A DNA stretch of 64,000 bases from Cephalotus follicularis (taxonomy: Eukaryota; Streptophyta; Magnoliopsida; Oxalidales; Cephalotaceae): the NCBI GenBank assembly GCA_001972305.1, contig BDDD01002124.1, forward strand, positions 137,717 to 201,716. The letters are read 5' to 3'. The translations under genes were made by a program, and so were the position numbers. The notes under the pieces are model-generated. The model searched no databases, was not told the origin of the DNA, and was given only the letters and a program-made list of their open reading frames with translations. Positions within the stretch are counted from its first letter, which is position 1. Each line of letters starts with the position of its first letter. Shown one piece after another: positions 1-9,840 of the stretch.

Positions 1-9
1 ATCAGAGCG
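1..9 (+). other. Partial primer-binding site of G1
   Basis: ATCAGAGCG matches the last bases of the plant initiator Met-tRNA primer-binding site (TGGTATCAGAGC) seen in full in the other elements here. The 5' LTR should end a few bases before the window. The identification rests on this short match plus the pol order downstream. Confidence 0.55.
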
Positions 10-589
10 TTTGGTTTTAGATTCTCTAAACTTGTATCATAAATTGTTTTTCAAAAGTGGTTTTAAAGGTTTTTAAACTCATGCATATCGTGCATTGCAT
101 GTCATGTGTTCAATAGCATGCCCCGTGGTCGGTAAGATGGTCCCGTTGTGGATATAAATAGTAAGATATTTTATGGTTACTAGATAGATGTTTGATGTAG
201 AGCTAGAATAAGATGTAAGGATAAGGATTTTGAGATCGGAGATATTCTTGGATATCATCTTTTTGGCTAGTGGCCGAGTTAGTCGAGAGGACGTTATCTT
301 TCCCCTAACCCTTGATTAATTGATGTGTCCGAGCCAGAGTTCTAGCGGGCCATAGTTTGGTTATTCTAGACCTTATAAGTTATCAAAGCATGATGTACAT
401 GATAGAACCTCTTAAATGCATTGGAAGAACTACTCTATGGTTCTTGTATATGTTCCAGTACTGCTTCATGGTAGCGAATCGTTGACAGTGATGAATTGTC
501 AGAAGAGGTTCAGGCAACCAGTATAGTACGTTCATCTTGATTATTTGGTGGAAATGTTAGCAGAGAACAATGAAGGATTCAGCTTACAA
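10..589 (+). other. G1 internal sequence, no recognisable gag, PR or RT
   Basis: This stretch separates the primer-binding site from the first recognisable RNase H remnant. I see no open frame with gag, zinc-knuckle, protease or RT motifs. Either these domains were deleted or decay has hidden them. Confidence 0.45.
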
Positions 590-1198
590 GAGTTATGTCG
601 AGATGACATCGTCTATTGTGGATGAATGTCGGCCCTATGCAGATCTTTATGGACAGAGATTCGAACCTCGAGCAGAGCTCGGTGGAGACGATTAAAAAGT
701 ACGATTACGCTGATGAATTCCTCAGCGCAATGCAAACGTGATTACAGATGCTTTGAGTAAGAAGTTTTGTACTTCTCTTGCTATCTTCGGATGAGTTTTC
801 TGATCATTGCACGTGAACTTGTCAGTCTCATGCATGAGAGCTCTATCGTCTACTCTTCGGGAGAGACTAATATTGCAGGACCGGATCAGCGATGCTCGGT
901 GATAGAATTGTAATCACACTGATTGCTCGCTTCGAGACAACGGAACGCTGATGTATACGGATAGGTTATGTCCGTCGCATGTTAAACGTAAGACCTTGTG
1001 AAGGCCATAGTTCATCTTATGCGATACAACCTAGAAATACCAAGTGTGTCGTCACTTGAGGGAGCACTTCTGGTAGAACAACGTGAAGAGAAATACCGCA
1101 GTTCTGATAATGAGATGTTCAACATACCAATAACTCAATGTGAAGTAACAATGAAACTTCAAGTTATTACAGCTACTCTATACTTTCAAGAGGAAGTG
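590..1198 (+). pseudogene. G1 pol remnant: RNase H end and integrase zinc-binding region
   Basis: Read across several frameshifts, this stretch resembles the end of a gypsy RNase H. A segment near 690-770 corresponds to the RRW(M/L)ELIKxYD...ADALSRK region and still reads TDALSKK. Near 998-1110 a second match follows the integrase N-terminal region: HSSSYAIQPRNTK is close to the usual HxSxYAxHPGxTKMY, and a tryptophan pair comes after it. The match continues to about 1198, where the text expected to lead into WEHVTMDF is interrupted. No frame is open for more than about 130 codons. Assignment is by motif order only, and the exact limits are approximate. Confidence 0.6.
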
Positions 1199-2130
1199 TG
1201 TGCTATAATTGCCGTGTCCTTGTGCCAGCAATACAATTGTCGTGCGCCTGGCTTTTGCGTGTGCATCTTGATGTGCGCTCGTGTGCGTTTTAGGCAGATG
1301 ATGCATTCATTGTTCACATTAAGAGTTGTTTACATGCTATTATGTGCACTTCTTACTGCTTGCTTAACGATTATGAATGTATAATGTAGTGCTTGTACGA
1401 GGCTTGTCTGTGTGTTTATGTGCACGTTCTTCCATGTGTGATTGCGTTTTATACACATGATGAAATGAGTATGTGCAACCTGCCTTCACGGTGCCTTGAG
1501 CCTGTGCATTTTGTACATGATGCTTCGATCGTCAGCCTTGATTATCCGCACCAGGAGTTTTTACTCATTCTTATATCACGCCTATCGATGCAAGCACTGT
1601 TTCTCTTGATGTTTCCGCATATTCGACGTTGACTATTCACCGTCTTGGTTTGTGGTTCGTTTAGACAATTTCTTGCTTGTGTACGTAGGGGCACTTGAGT
1701 AGTATTTTGGTTGTGTGCCTTGGCTGACCCCATGTTGATTCATCGATCGATCAATACGCATGTCTCTTCAGTTTTTTCTTCGGACATCCTTGCTACCGGC
1801 GAATTGCGTTTGAGATTCTGTGCTGCATACCTATGAAACGGGAATTTCGTTGTTCCTCGGAAGATTTTTGCCCGATGCCTTTTTAGGTGTTGGTTGACCA
1901 TGTTGTAGTTCGTGTACTCTAAGCATACGTTGTTCATTCGACATGATGTGGGCTACTAGACCTTTCTCGTGTAGTTGGATACGGGATATAAAATGAGCGT
2001 GGGACTTCGTTTCTTATTTGCTGTCCAAGCGTTTGTTGCTTCGACACGCATGATGTTCGTGTGCCTCGTTGACCCCACAAACGTACCTATTTGCTTGAAT
2101 AGATGGCTCATGTGATTTTTGACGTTATAT
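1199..2130. other. About 0.93 kb of unidentified sequence splitting the G1 integrase
   Basis: The integrase text breaks after GAAGTG and resumes at GGGAGCATGTCACGATGGAC. These joined halves would encode the usual W-x-HVTMDF stretch. The intervening sequence has no long open frame and no LTR-like ends that I can define. It holds two diverged copies of a GTGTGCCT(T/C)G(G/T)(C/T)TGACCCCA motif near 1714 and 2050. No clear target-site duplication is visible, so it may be a decayed transposon or a rearrangement. Confidence 0.5.
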
Positions 2131-2815
2131 GGGAGCATGTCACGATGGACTTCATTATATGAACGACACGGACATTGTTAAGGTACGATGCGATATAAGT
2201 CATACTGAAATGACTTGCCTAAACAGCTCACATCTATTGATTTTGCGCCTATGATCTAGACCACTTTGAGGAACGACCATATCGGCACTAACGCACATAA
2301 TTCCATCAGAGTAGCGCAACGGAAGCGTTCTTGGTCGAGAATAGTTCTAAGATGGGCTTGTCTTATGACTTTCATAGATGCAGGCTAGTGATATAACATC
2401 TCCAAGAATGATGTATGGTTGGCAACACGAGATACTCATGTTGGGATAGTATCGGTGATGAGTACGTAAACAGATGTCGCGTGAACATGAAGTTTCAGCG
2501 GGATGAAAAAGTGTTTCTACGGGCATCACGGTACAATAGTGATCAAGTTAGAAAGTTGCGAAAGGCTCAGCTCCAACGACATTGGATCGCTCGAGACCAC
2601 TTTATGTATTGGTGCATTTGTCTACCAGTTCAACTTATCTACAGAACTAGAATGTATTCATGATAACTTTCACTTTTCAGTGATGAGGAAGTATCAGTAC
2701 AGATCCATGACATACGAGATCAGTTCTTTTAGAGATCATGTGGTAGAGATATTCTTGGGGGAGTATGGACGAAATGAGCAGACAGTACTTAGTTTTCTTT
2801 ACCATGTGATGTGAG
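2131..2815 (+). pseudogene. G1 pol remnant: integrase core, C-terminal region and chromodomain-like tail
   Basis: The integrase core restarts with EHVTMDF, the first catalytic aspartate region, and continues to the segment that should read [16 protein letters not shown] but is frame-broken. Near 2350-2390 the RACxxDF stretch after the catalytic glutamate is recognisable. Around 2470-2640 the text follows the gypsy C-terminal pattern: YADxRRRxxEFxxxDxVFLR, then a decayed GKLSPRYIGPFEI, then AFVYQFNLS and HDNFHFSVMRKY. The last 40 codons before the stop fit a worn chromodomain region. The stop lies about 20 bases before the polypurine tract. Many frameshifts make this non-functional. Confidence 0.65.
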
Positions 2816-2835
2816 TAATTTTGAGGACAAAATTT

Positions 2836-2851
2836 CTTAAGGGGGGGAGAT
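2836..2851 (+). other. Polypurine tract of G1
   Basis: A run of seven Gs followed by AGA directly precedes the LTR start TGTGACACC. It is preceded by the GAGGACAAAATTTCTTAA stretch that plant gypsy elements carry just before the tract. It would prime plus-strand DNA synthesis. Confidence 0.85.
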
Positions 2852-4606
2852 TGTGACACCCCGTGTCACATTTACGAGGCTGAATTGCATAACACGTGAG
2901 CGTGGAAATTTCGTGAATGACATTTTATTAAATATTATTATTGTTATTTGATATGTGATTCCGACGAGGGCAGATCCGTGTCGTACACGACGTCCCCTCG
3001 GTCGAGGTTGTGATATGTGATTCCGACGAGGGCAGATCCGTGTGGTACACGATGTCCCCTCGGTCGAGGTTCTGTTGTGTGATTCCGACGAGGGCAGATC
3101 CGTGAAATAACGACGTCCCCTCGGTCGAGGTATATATGTTATGTTTACCATAGGCACTCTGCACCGGTGTATGATGGATGATGATCACATCCTGTAGCCT
3201 ATTGGCCTATATTATTGCTGCAGCAGTTATATTATGACGCCATGTGTTTTGGCGGTGATATGATATGATGCTATGTGATTTGGCGGCAGAGCAGATTGTA
3301 TTGCCATGTGATATGACGGCAGATTTGAGGCAGTGATTGATTGGTACCAGATCCTCCTATATTTTATGACTCTATGGGCACATACTTTGAGTTATTATCC
3401 ATGATTATGTCTTTGATTCTTGATAATCATGTATACTGATATTATTGTGATTCTATCGTATTTGTAGAGTATTGACTTGATCATTGAGATTGTCTCATGG
3501 ATTCTTATGTTACTGTATCGTTGAGTATTGATATGTTCTTGATATCTTTGTGGATCGTCTTATCTTTTGAGGATCTTGTTCAAATTCTTGACTCATGTTT
3601 ATAGTTATGGAGCCCACTGCTGAGTATCGAGTTTCCTTTGATGGATTCGATTATATTTGTGGATTCCGTTATGAGATCTCGATATCGTTTGTGAATCTTA
3701 ATATCGTTTATGGATCTTGATTACCTTTATGAATATTGATGTTCACTTTTCTAGATCTTGTTTACATTTGTGATTCTCGTTTACATCGTGGATTTCATTT
3801 ATATTGTGGATTTCGTTTACACTTCGAGAATCTCGATATCCCTTTTTTGATTTTGACTATCATTTTGGATCTTATTGATCATTTCTTTTGTTTATGATTT
3901 ACATTACCTCATTGTTGCACATATTCTTGCTTTATATGATTCTCTATTTTCTTCAGCACATCCAATTCTTTGATGGATGTACAGGAGATGTTTGTTTCTA
4001 CTCACTTAGTCACTTGGACTAACTCCCTCCCAGTGTTTTCATTTCAGATGATGGCAAGGAGTTGCTAGTTGTTGCTGTAGATGGACCACGAGGGCAGGGC
4101 ATGCTACCAGGGTTTTAACACATGCATAGCATACTACATCAGCAATTAAATTACGCATTTACACATGTTTTATATTAATGATTTCATTTTATGGTTTTGC
4201 TTTTAAAAAGGGTCGAGCCCTATAGATTTACTTTTATTGCTTGTTGAAATGGTTGAGGCTGAGCCCAACCCATGTTTACTATTTTAAAATGTGGTTTGCT
4301 GAGCGCTGAGCCCCATTATAAACTGTTGATTCCTCCTTCGCGAGTGTGTTTATAAAATGTGTTTTTCTTTACAGGGGGCATAGTCCGATAAACAGATACT
4401 ACATGCCCGATTTTCGTAAAAATTTAAGAGTTAGAAAAATTTTCAAAGTTTTGGAAAAGTAAAATTTTATGAATGATTTTGGAAAGTCTTGAAGGGATTT
4501 TTAAGTTATAAAAATCCATATGGTGACTTCCGAAAGGAAGTTGTCATGTGGAATGTCATATCCGTTCTCGGTAGGATATTGGTTATTACAGGGAACGGGT
4601 GTGACA
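2852..4606 (+). repeat. G1 3' LTR (about 1.75 kb)
   Basis: The LTR begins TGTGACACCCCG and ends GGGTGTGACA, giving the inverted TG...CA ends of a gypsy LTR. Its 3' part (roughly 4000-4606) matches, in reverse complement, the sequence at 63233-63778, which confirms a repeated family. Inside are three 62-bp repeats, a run of related GCCATGTGATTTGGCGGC units around 3239-3330, and a long AT-rich stretch built from degenerate GTGGATTTCGTTT-like units between 3400 and 3870. No coding sequence is present. Confidence 0.85.
2955..3131 (+). repeat. Three 62-bp tandem repeats with hairpin potential in the G1 LTR
   Basis: Units start at 2955, 3017 and 3079, a period of exactly 62 bases. Each contains GTGATTCCGACGAGGGCAGA near its start and CCCCTCGGTCGAGGT at its end. 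GACGAGGG and CCCCTCGGTC are near-complementary arms, so each unit can fold as a stem-loop. The units differ mostly in the loop and spacer. Confidence 0.9.
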
Positions 4607-5072
4607 TTTCTATGGAGTCGGAAAATATTAAAATACGATCAATGTATACAATAAAAAAGGATGAATATGGATTAAAAATGTCATTCATAATTTTTTTAAA
4701 TTCACTAAGGGCATTTTTAAGACAGAACGGTATAACATTCCACTTGTAATGACCAAAGGGAGTTGTGAATGCAGTTTTGTATCTGTCATTTTTTTGAATT
4801 TGTATTTGCCAGAATCCTGATTTTTAATCAAAATTTGAAAATACTTTTGCTTCAGTTAATCTTTTTAACAAATTTTTTTTGTAAGGAATGTGATGTCTAA
4901 TCCACTGTAATGCAGTGTTTAATGGTTTATAATTTATGACTAATCTTGGTGTTCCACATTCAATTTCTGAATTTTTATTGACATAAAAAGTTGCACAACT
5001 CCAATGAGACTTGCTAGGTCTAATTAATTTTTTATTCAATAATTCTTGAATTTCTTTTTTACAATGTACCAT
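4607..5072 (-). pseudogene. Caulimovirid reverse transcriptase, N-terminal and central part (copy A)
   Basis: The minus-strand product carries motifs diagnostic of caulimovirid RT: CKKEIQELLNKKLIRPSKS, then WSCATFYVNK, then GTPRLVINYKPLN and PIPYKKxLL-type text. Further on is the catalytic box, here reading VYIDRILIFSDS instead of the YIDD form, so the second catalytic aspartate is lost. Frameshifts separate the first block from the catalytic block. G1 removes everything after the DSI codons. In a working virus this enzyme copies pregenomic RNA into DNA; this copy cannot. Confidence 0.85.
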
Positions 5073-5282
5073 TATTCATGTGTCATTTGAATTGATCTTG
5101 CTTTAGTGAGAATGTTTTGTTCAGAGAAATCTTTTTTATATGGTAAGGACACCACGTGACGTTTCCTGTGCCAAAATGCATCGGGAAGGTCTGAACAAAG
5201 ATTATTGGTTATGTTATTTTTTAACGAATTTTTCTCGAATTTGTGAATTTTGTCCTTTTTGTTCGAGTTTTTGATTTGACAT
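5073..5282 (-). other. Protease-RT linker of CV copy A
   Basis: This AT-rich stretch is alignable with copy B (35003-35222). It carries no open frame across its length and no motif that I recognise. It corresponds to the junction between protease and RT in the polyprotein. Confidence 0.6.
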
Positions 5283-5541
5283 TTCTTATTTAATAAAATA
5301 TAAATGGTTTTCTTTTGTTTTTATTAAATTTATTGAATGTTCTTTAAACGTGGATAATGCTTTTAAAATAGTAATTTCTTTAGTAATTGGTTTTTCATTA
5401 AAAGCAAATAAAATTTTTCTTTGAAATATTTTTGTTGTAATTCCTTCAGTTTTTACTTTGAATGGTTTAATAACATTGAAAAATGGTTGACCTAGGATTA
5501 TTCCTATGTCTAAATCGTTGACTAAGATGAATGTCTGTTTG
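5283..5541 (-). pseudogene. Caulimovirid aspartic protease, C-terminal half (copy A)
   Basis: The minus-strand frame reads KQTFILVNDLDIGIILGQPF, the hydrophobic ILG-x-P-F turn that precedes the end of a retroviral-type protease, then an F-x-V-x-x-x-G-I stretch. It stops at about 5285, before the RT block, so protease and RT are now out of register. The catalytic D-S/T-G half lies on the far side of the G2 insertion and is found at 63044-63232. The methionine that opens the frame here comes from LTR sequence and is not a viral start. Confidence 0.75.
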
Positions 5542-6018
5542 TGTAACGCCAAGAATTTCCATTAACGTGTTATTATAATTTCTCATGTAATTTTATGGAG
5601 AATTAATGAGAATAATGGATTTTTGACTTAATGTTGAATTTCGAATGGAGAGTGTTAAGAGTGCGACGTTGAATTGAAAAATGTAAAGGAAAGAGACGCT
5701 TGAGCGTCGACGCCAAGAGATAGCGTCAACGCCAAGGAACAATGAAGCTCACTTAAGGCTTTTTTCCTTAAGGCGTTGACGCCAAGTGGTGACGTCGACG
5801 CCCATCAATTGGGAACTAAAGAGATAAGAGTTAACGTGATTCGCGGAACCTATTAGCGCTGAGAAGAATGGTCAAAATGTGGATGCCAAAACTGTCGGTA
5901 GAATAAGTTAAAACACTGACAGAAGATGCGTGAAAGAGAAGTGTAGGACACTTTATCTCTTTCCCATGCTCTACAATGACATAAAGGAAGAAATGAAGTG
6001 ATGTGTGTACAGGCGGCA

Positions 6019-6053
6019 GAGAGAAGAAAGAGAGAGAGAGAGAGAGAGAGAGA
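6019..6053 (+). repeat. GA microsatellite in the G2 LTR
   Basis: A pure-purine run of AG/GA dinucleotides, shorter in the copy B LTR (35898-35926). It lies upstream of the conserved GAGGTGGACTT block, and GA-rich DNA also occurs at the matching place in G3 LTRs. Confidence 0.9.
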
Positions 6054-6325
6054 CGCACGGCGCCTAGCATGCGAGTGAAGGAGAGAGAGAAAGAAACTAC
6101 TCAATAAAGCACACCTCTCCTGTCTCCTCCAACCTGCACCGAAAGAGAAAGAGAAAGAAGAAAGAAGCCGAGAGAAACCGGGAGAAGAAGGAGGAGAAGA
6201 TAGCCACTTTCTCCATTGTTGAACCTGGAAGCTCAGAGGCTCGAAACAAGAGTGAAGCCAAGCTCGAACTTGAAGCTACTACTTTGAACCTTGGAACTCG
6301 AAAGCTACTAGTCGGTAAAGCTTAA

Positions 6326-6367
6326 AGAGGTGGACTTCGATTCCTAACTTAGAATCAGAGGTAGGGA
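6326..6367 (+). promoter_or_regulatory. Conserved GAGGTGGACTT...AGGTAGGG block
   Basis: This 42-base block recurs in all G2 LTRs (36201-36240 and 48312-48353) and, reverse-complemented, in G3 LTRs (11693-11738 and 42933-42978). The sequence around it has diverged strongly. It ends AGGTAGGG, which resembles a 5' splice site. A role in transcript processing is my inference. Confidence 0.4.
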
Positions 6368-6574
6368 CTATATACTTGCATTTTCTAGTTCAAAAATAGT
6401 GGACATTCATTTGGTGAAATGCATGAATGTTGGATTGTGATTGTACATGTTGAGGTTTGCCATAACCTCTATGCATGGTATGATTTGGTATGAAAATTGA
6501 TTGATTTGCATGTGTTGTATGCATGATTCCTACTGGTTTGAGACACTGATGCGATTCCGACATTGTTCTGGTTC

Positions 6575-6945
6575 GCTACACATTGACGCCTAGAGGAAAA
6601 GACATCGACGCCTTGGCCTGTTATATAGGGAAGAAGACGCTTTAAGTGTTGACGTCATGAGGTGACCTTGACGCCTAGAGATAAGGCACTGACACTTAAG
6701 GTTCCTACCTTATAGCTTCAATGCCAAAAAGAGATAGACATTGACGCCTAAGGTTCCTGCCTTAGAGCGTCGACACAAAGGAACAAAGCACTGACTCTTA
6801 AGAGACTATTATACACGTTAACACCTAGGTTATGCATTGACACCCAGAAGGATTGCCATGCGCGTTGACGCATAAGTTATACGTTGACGCCTAAGAGGAC
6901 TGATATGCGCGTTGAGGCCTAGAGGGAACACGTTTACGCCAAAAG
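6575..6945 (+). repeat. Irregular array of GTTGACGCCTAAG-type units in the G2 LTR
   Basis: At least a dozen near-copies of (G/A)(C/T)(G/A)T(C/T)GACGCC followed by TAAG or TAGAG are spaced about 20-45 bases apart. Spacers are partly repeated as well (AAGGTTCCTACCTTA, twice). A second smaller cluster is at 5697-5805. See the finding on the shared module. Confidence 0.8.
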
Positions 6946-8091
6946 GGTTTATTTTGCATTTGAGCATATGTTTGCTTGCATAACTATTGTGGATTGAAAT
7001 GTGATTGATTTCTAAAGTGTTTTACCATTTTTGAAGTGCATACATGATTTTGTGACAAATCATTATTTTATACGAAAATGTATATTCTAGCAAATGTATA
7101 TTTTCAAAGGATTGAAAGCTATTTCAGAAGATTGAAACATTATTTCAGAGATTGTTATACATTTTGAAAATGTATTATTCAAGTATTTTATAACTTATAA
7201 ACAACTTGGAAACGGATTTATTTTGGATTGATTGATGGATTGTGATTTGAATTAATGTTGCGCTAGCTTGTGTGACGGAGATGTCATTAACAGCTAGGGG
7301 CAGGTTGTAGACTATGAGCCAGGAGTTGGCTAGGGACGCCCAAAACATAAAGGTTACTGAACACAGAGGGCGAGTAGCCCGGTTGCTGAACACTGAGTGC
7401 GAGCAACCTTTGATGGTATATTAACCTGCTTCGACTCGTCCAGAGACGGGGCTGAAGTTAGGTGCACAACGTCGGGGCCAGGAGATGGCGACGCTCTTCG
7501 TGCGGGATTGGATTGATTAGTCCTTTGGGCTTGATTGATGGATTGATGGTTGTAGCCAATTGGAATGGTTGCGTACCTATTGATCGATATACATATACAT
7601 ATATGTATTACATATATATTCTACTGCATCATAATGCATTCATTATCATTGACCCCAAAGTACATTTATATTTTCTCTACTAGGCCAATGGATTCGACTA
7701 ACATTATCAATTTCAGATTGATGCAGGAGACTTGACCTCGTTCAAGCATGGGGAAATGAAGTGAAGAGTTTAAGTTGTTTTATTTTGGAGAAATGTTAAT
7801 TGGTTATTGTATTTTGTTTGAGAAATGTTAAATGGATTAATGTATTTATTAATTTAGTTCATGCTCCGTTGGGAGGCAATTAACGAAGGTTATTGCATTG
7901 TTGATTAAACAATTTGGTAACATGTAGTATGTGATGCATGTTACGTATTTAATTCTGCTTATATTTATATGCTTCCGCAATGATTATTTAATGAAGTGAA
8001 ATGTTTTAAATTTTTCGTATCTTCTTATAAGCTGAATATGTGTTGATTGCCACGACCTAAGAGTTATTATGAGAATGGGGCATGATAGCAG

Positions 8092-8103
8092 TGGTATCAG
8101 AGC
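8092..8103 (+). other. Primer-binding site of G2 copy A
   Basis: TGGTATCAGAGC is the complement of the 3' end of plant initiator Met-tRNA and sits four bases after the LTR end. Confidence 0.9.
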
Positions 8104-8199
8104 ATTTATTTTATTATATGCCTAGTCTGGAAAAGTTTCTTGGCAATTAAAAATTGTTTCCTTAAGATGACTAATCACATCTTTCTTATAGGAGACGAT

Positions 8200-9840
8200 A
8201 TGGACGAAAGGAGAAGACGTGGAAGACGTCGGGCTGTTAATGAAAATGTTCCTGAGGAAGCAAATGATGGGGGAAATATTCCTGAGGAAGCAAATGTTAG
8301 GGGAGACCCGATGGGTCATGATCCCCGGGAAGTGAATGTGAGGAGAGATCCGATGGTTCGCATTATTGACTACTTCTAGCAGCAGATGGTTTCCAATGCA
8401 GCTAATATGGAGGAGATGCGGCGGTTGCACGCCCAAGCCCAGCCTCAGCATATGGCTCTCATCCACGATGCACGACATGATGGGAACCAGGTCGTGAGAA
8501 ATCTTGAGAGGTTCATGAGGCGGAATCCTCCTAGTTTCAAGGGAGAGCTGGACTCTACTGTTCTGGAGAGATGGTTGCAAGATCTAGAGAAGATCTTTGA
8601 GGTGATGGATTGCACCGATGATCAGAAATTGAAGCTTGTTGTTTACCCGGTTATGGGGTGAGGCCACTCACTGGTGGGAGATGGTCAAAGCAAATTGGGA
8701 GTCAGGTGGACTTGCTAGTACTTGGGAGAGGTTTCAGGAGGAAATCCTGGCAACCTATGAGCCCCGGATAGAGCAGGAATGGAGAGAGATGGAACTTTTG
8801 GAGTTACGTCAAGGTGACATGACAGTGGCTGAGTATCAAGCTAGATTTATGGAGTTTGCCAGACACTCAGCATATCTTGTGTGTGATGACCCAAATTCCA
8901 TGAAAGATATTATGATTGTTGTTATGTATTTTGGCAGATAGTTTAAGGAACCCGTAGTATGACCCTAAGTGTTGAAAAGGAAAACTGTCCCAAAGCGCCG
9001 ACGCTTTGGTAGTAACGGTCGACGCTTTAAATGTAAAAGTCGACGCTTTGAGATCAAGAATTGAAAGCTTACTTCATAAGCCAAGGAAACGTTGAACGTG
9101 AAGTTGCAAGCTTTAGTAGAAGTTCGCGAAAGAAGAGTAAGGAATGAAGATATGATATGCTATGCAGCTATGTTTTAATGTCACGTGTTAATGTTTTCCG
9201 CTGTGTTATGTTTTATTATAGACGATGTATAGATGTTAAAGTAAGGAAATGAATGTTGTAGTTTATGATGTTTTCGAATAAAACGACGATGTTTAGAAGT
9301 TGTGTTGAAAGTTATAGAACATACTTGAGAGTATGAGAGACTCATGATAAATGTTAGTAATGACTATAATTGGATTATGATATGCTAAAGGTTTATGTTT
9401 TTCCGTTGTGTAAGTTACATGTAAGTGATGTACAAATGAAGGATCTTAGAAACGATCATGATAATGAGAATATGACATTTTGAAATTGATGTTTCAAAGA
9501 TGTAAGCATATGCGATCCTGTGAAGTTATTAAGTAATAATGTTAGATTTTAAATCTAAGTCAAGATTAAATGGTATGAAATGGATCGTTGAATGATTAAA
9601 TAATTTGATGGTCAAAGGTTACACCCACGTAACGCACCGATCTTCGGAGCTCGCTTTGAGCTTAAAGTGAACTCGGGTCGGGGGCGCTACATTGTGGCTG
9701 ATGAAGAGAAGAAAATTCGGAGATTTCTAAAGGTCTTGCGACCAAATCTTCGGTCGAAGATTAGAGCTATGGATCTGGAGACCTTTGTACAGGTTGCTCA
9801 AAAGGCAAGATTGTTGGAGAGCATATCAAATGAAGACCGT
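8200..9840 (+). pseudogene. G2 gag, copy A, broken and interrupted
   Basis: The start ATG at 8200 opens a basic N terminus (MDERRRRGRRR) with repeated PEEAN units. The retrotransposon gag domain follows: LERWLQDLEKIF, then WGEATHWW and the WERFQEE...LLELRQGDMTVAEYQ stretch. Damage includes an in-frame TAG at 8378 (copy B reads CAG) and a frameshift near 8655 that copy B shares. The S1 solo LTR is inserted at 8882-9691. Gag resumes as ADEEKKIRRFLKVLRP and stops at the G3 insertion after the ESISNEDR codons. The rest of gag, with its zinc knuckles, survives only in copy B (43770 onward). Confidence 0.9.
8882..9691 (+). mobile_element. S1 solo LTR (short form, 810 bp) in G2 gag
   Basis: The insert starts TGTGATGACCCAAATTCC, ends GCGCTACA and is flanked by a perfect 5-bp target duplication TTGTG (8877-8881 and 9692-9696). 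Removing it restores the gag text seen uninterrupted in copy B. It is the reverse complement of the two ends of the 2.84-kb LTR at 48831-51671 and lacks about 2 kb of its middle. No internal element sequence is present, so it is a solo LTR. Bases 8990-9050 hold three GCGTCGACGCTTT-type motifs. Confidence 0.9.

Larger units (their letters stand above)
1..4606 (+). mobile_element. G1: degenerate Ty3/gypsy chromovirus-like retrotransposon (5' LTR outside window)
   Basis: The window opens inside an LTR retrotransposon. The first bases fit the end of an initiator Met-tRNA primer-binding site. Decayed RNase H and integrase sequence follows in pol order, then a polypurine tract and a 3' LTR that starts TGTGACACCCCG and ends GGGTGTGACA. 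The internal region is under 3 kb, so gag, protease and most of RT are missing or unrecognisable. The 3' flank is caulimovirid RT sequence, so G1 landed in an older viral insertion. A second LTR of the same family lies at the right end of the window in the opposite orientation. The target-site duplication cannot be checked because the left flank is not in the window. Confidence 0.8.
4607..5541 (-). mobile_element. CV copy A: endogenous caulimovirid fragment (protease-RT part of the polyprotein)
   Basis: Reading leftward on the minus strand, this piece carries the C-terminal half of a viral aspartic protease followed by the start of a reverse transcriptase, the order found in the polyprotein of plant pararetroviruses. 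It is nearly identical to 34531-35472 (copy B). G1 truncates it at 4606/4607 and the G2 LTR at 5541/5542. The last five bases before G2 (GTTTG) are the G2 target site. I infer an old integrated, inactive virus sequence. The genus cannot be fixed here. Confidence 0.85.
5542..8087 (+). repeat. G2 5' LTR, copy A (about 2.55 kb)
   Basis: It starts TGTAACGCCAAGAATTTCC next to target site GTTTG and ends GGGGCATGATA five bases before the primer-binding site. The match to 35473-37974 is near-complete, and the 3' LTR at 47520 onward is clearly related but more distant. The LTR contains a GA-rich microsatellite, a conserved GAGGTGGACTT block and two clusters of the GACGCC module (5697-5805 and 6575-6945). 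Relative to the 3' LTR it lacks about 20 bases near 5873, a deletion it shares with copy B. Confidence 0.9.

Noticed and set aside
2837-3188. Minus-strand frames with repeated RPRGRR and SALVGIT units
   Set aside because: Translation of the three 62-bp LTR repeats; the periodicity is explained by the DNA repeat.
5831-6104. Leucine/serine-rich minus frames resembling signal peptides in G2 LTRs
   Set aside because: They read through the GA/CT microsatellite (SLSLSLS) and vary with its length between copies.
8122-8580. 152-codon minus-strand frame over the G2 gag start
   Set aside because: It is antisense to gag motifs and not maintained in copy B.
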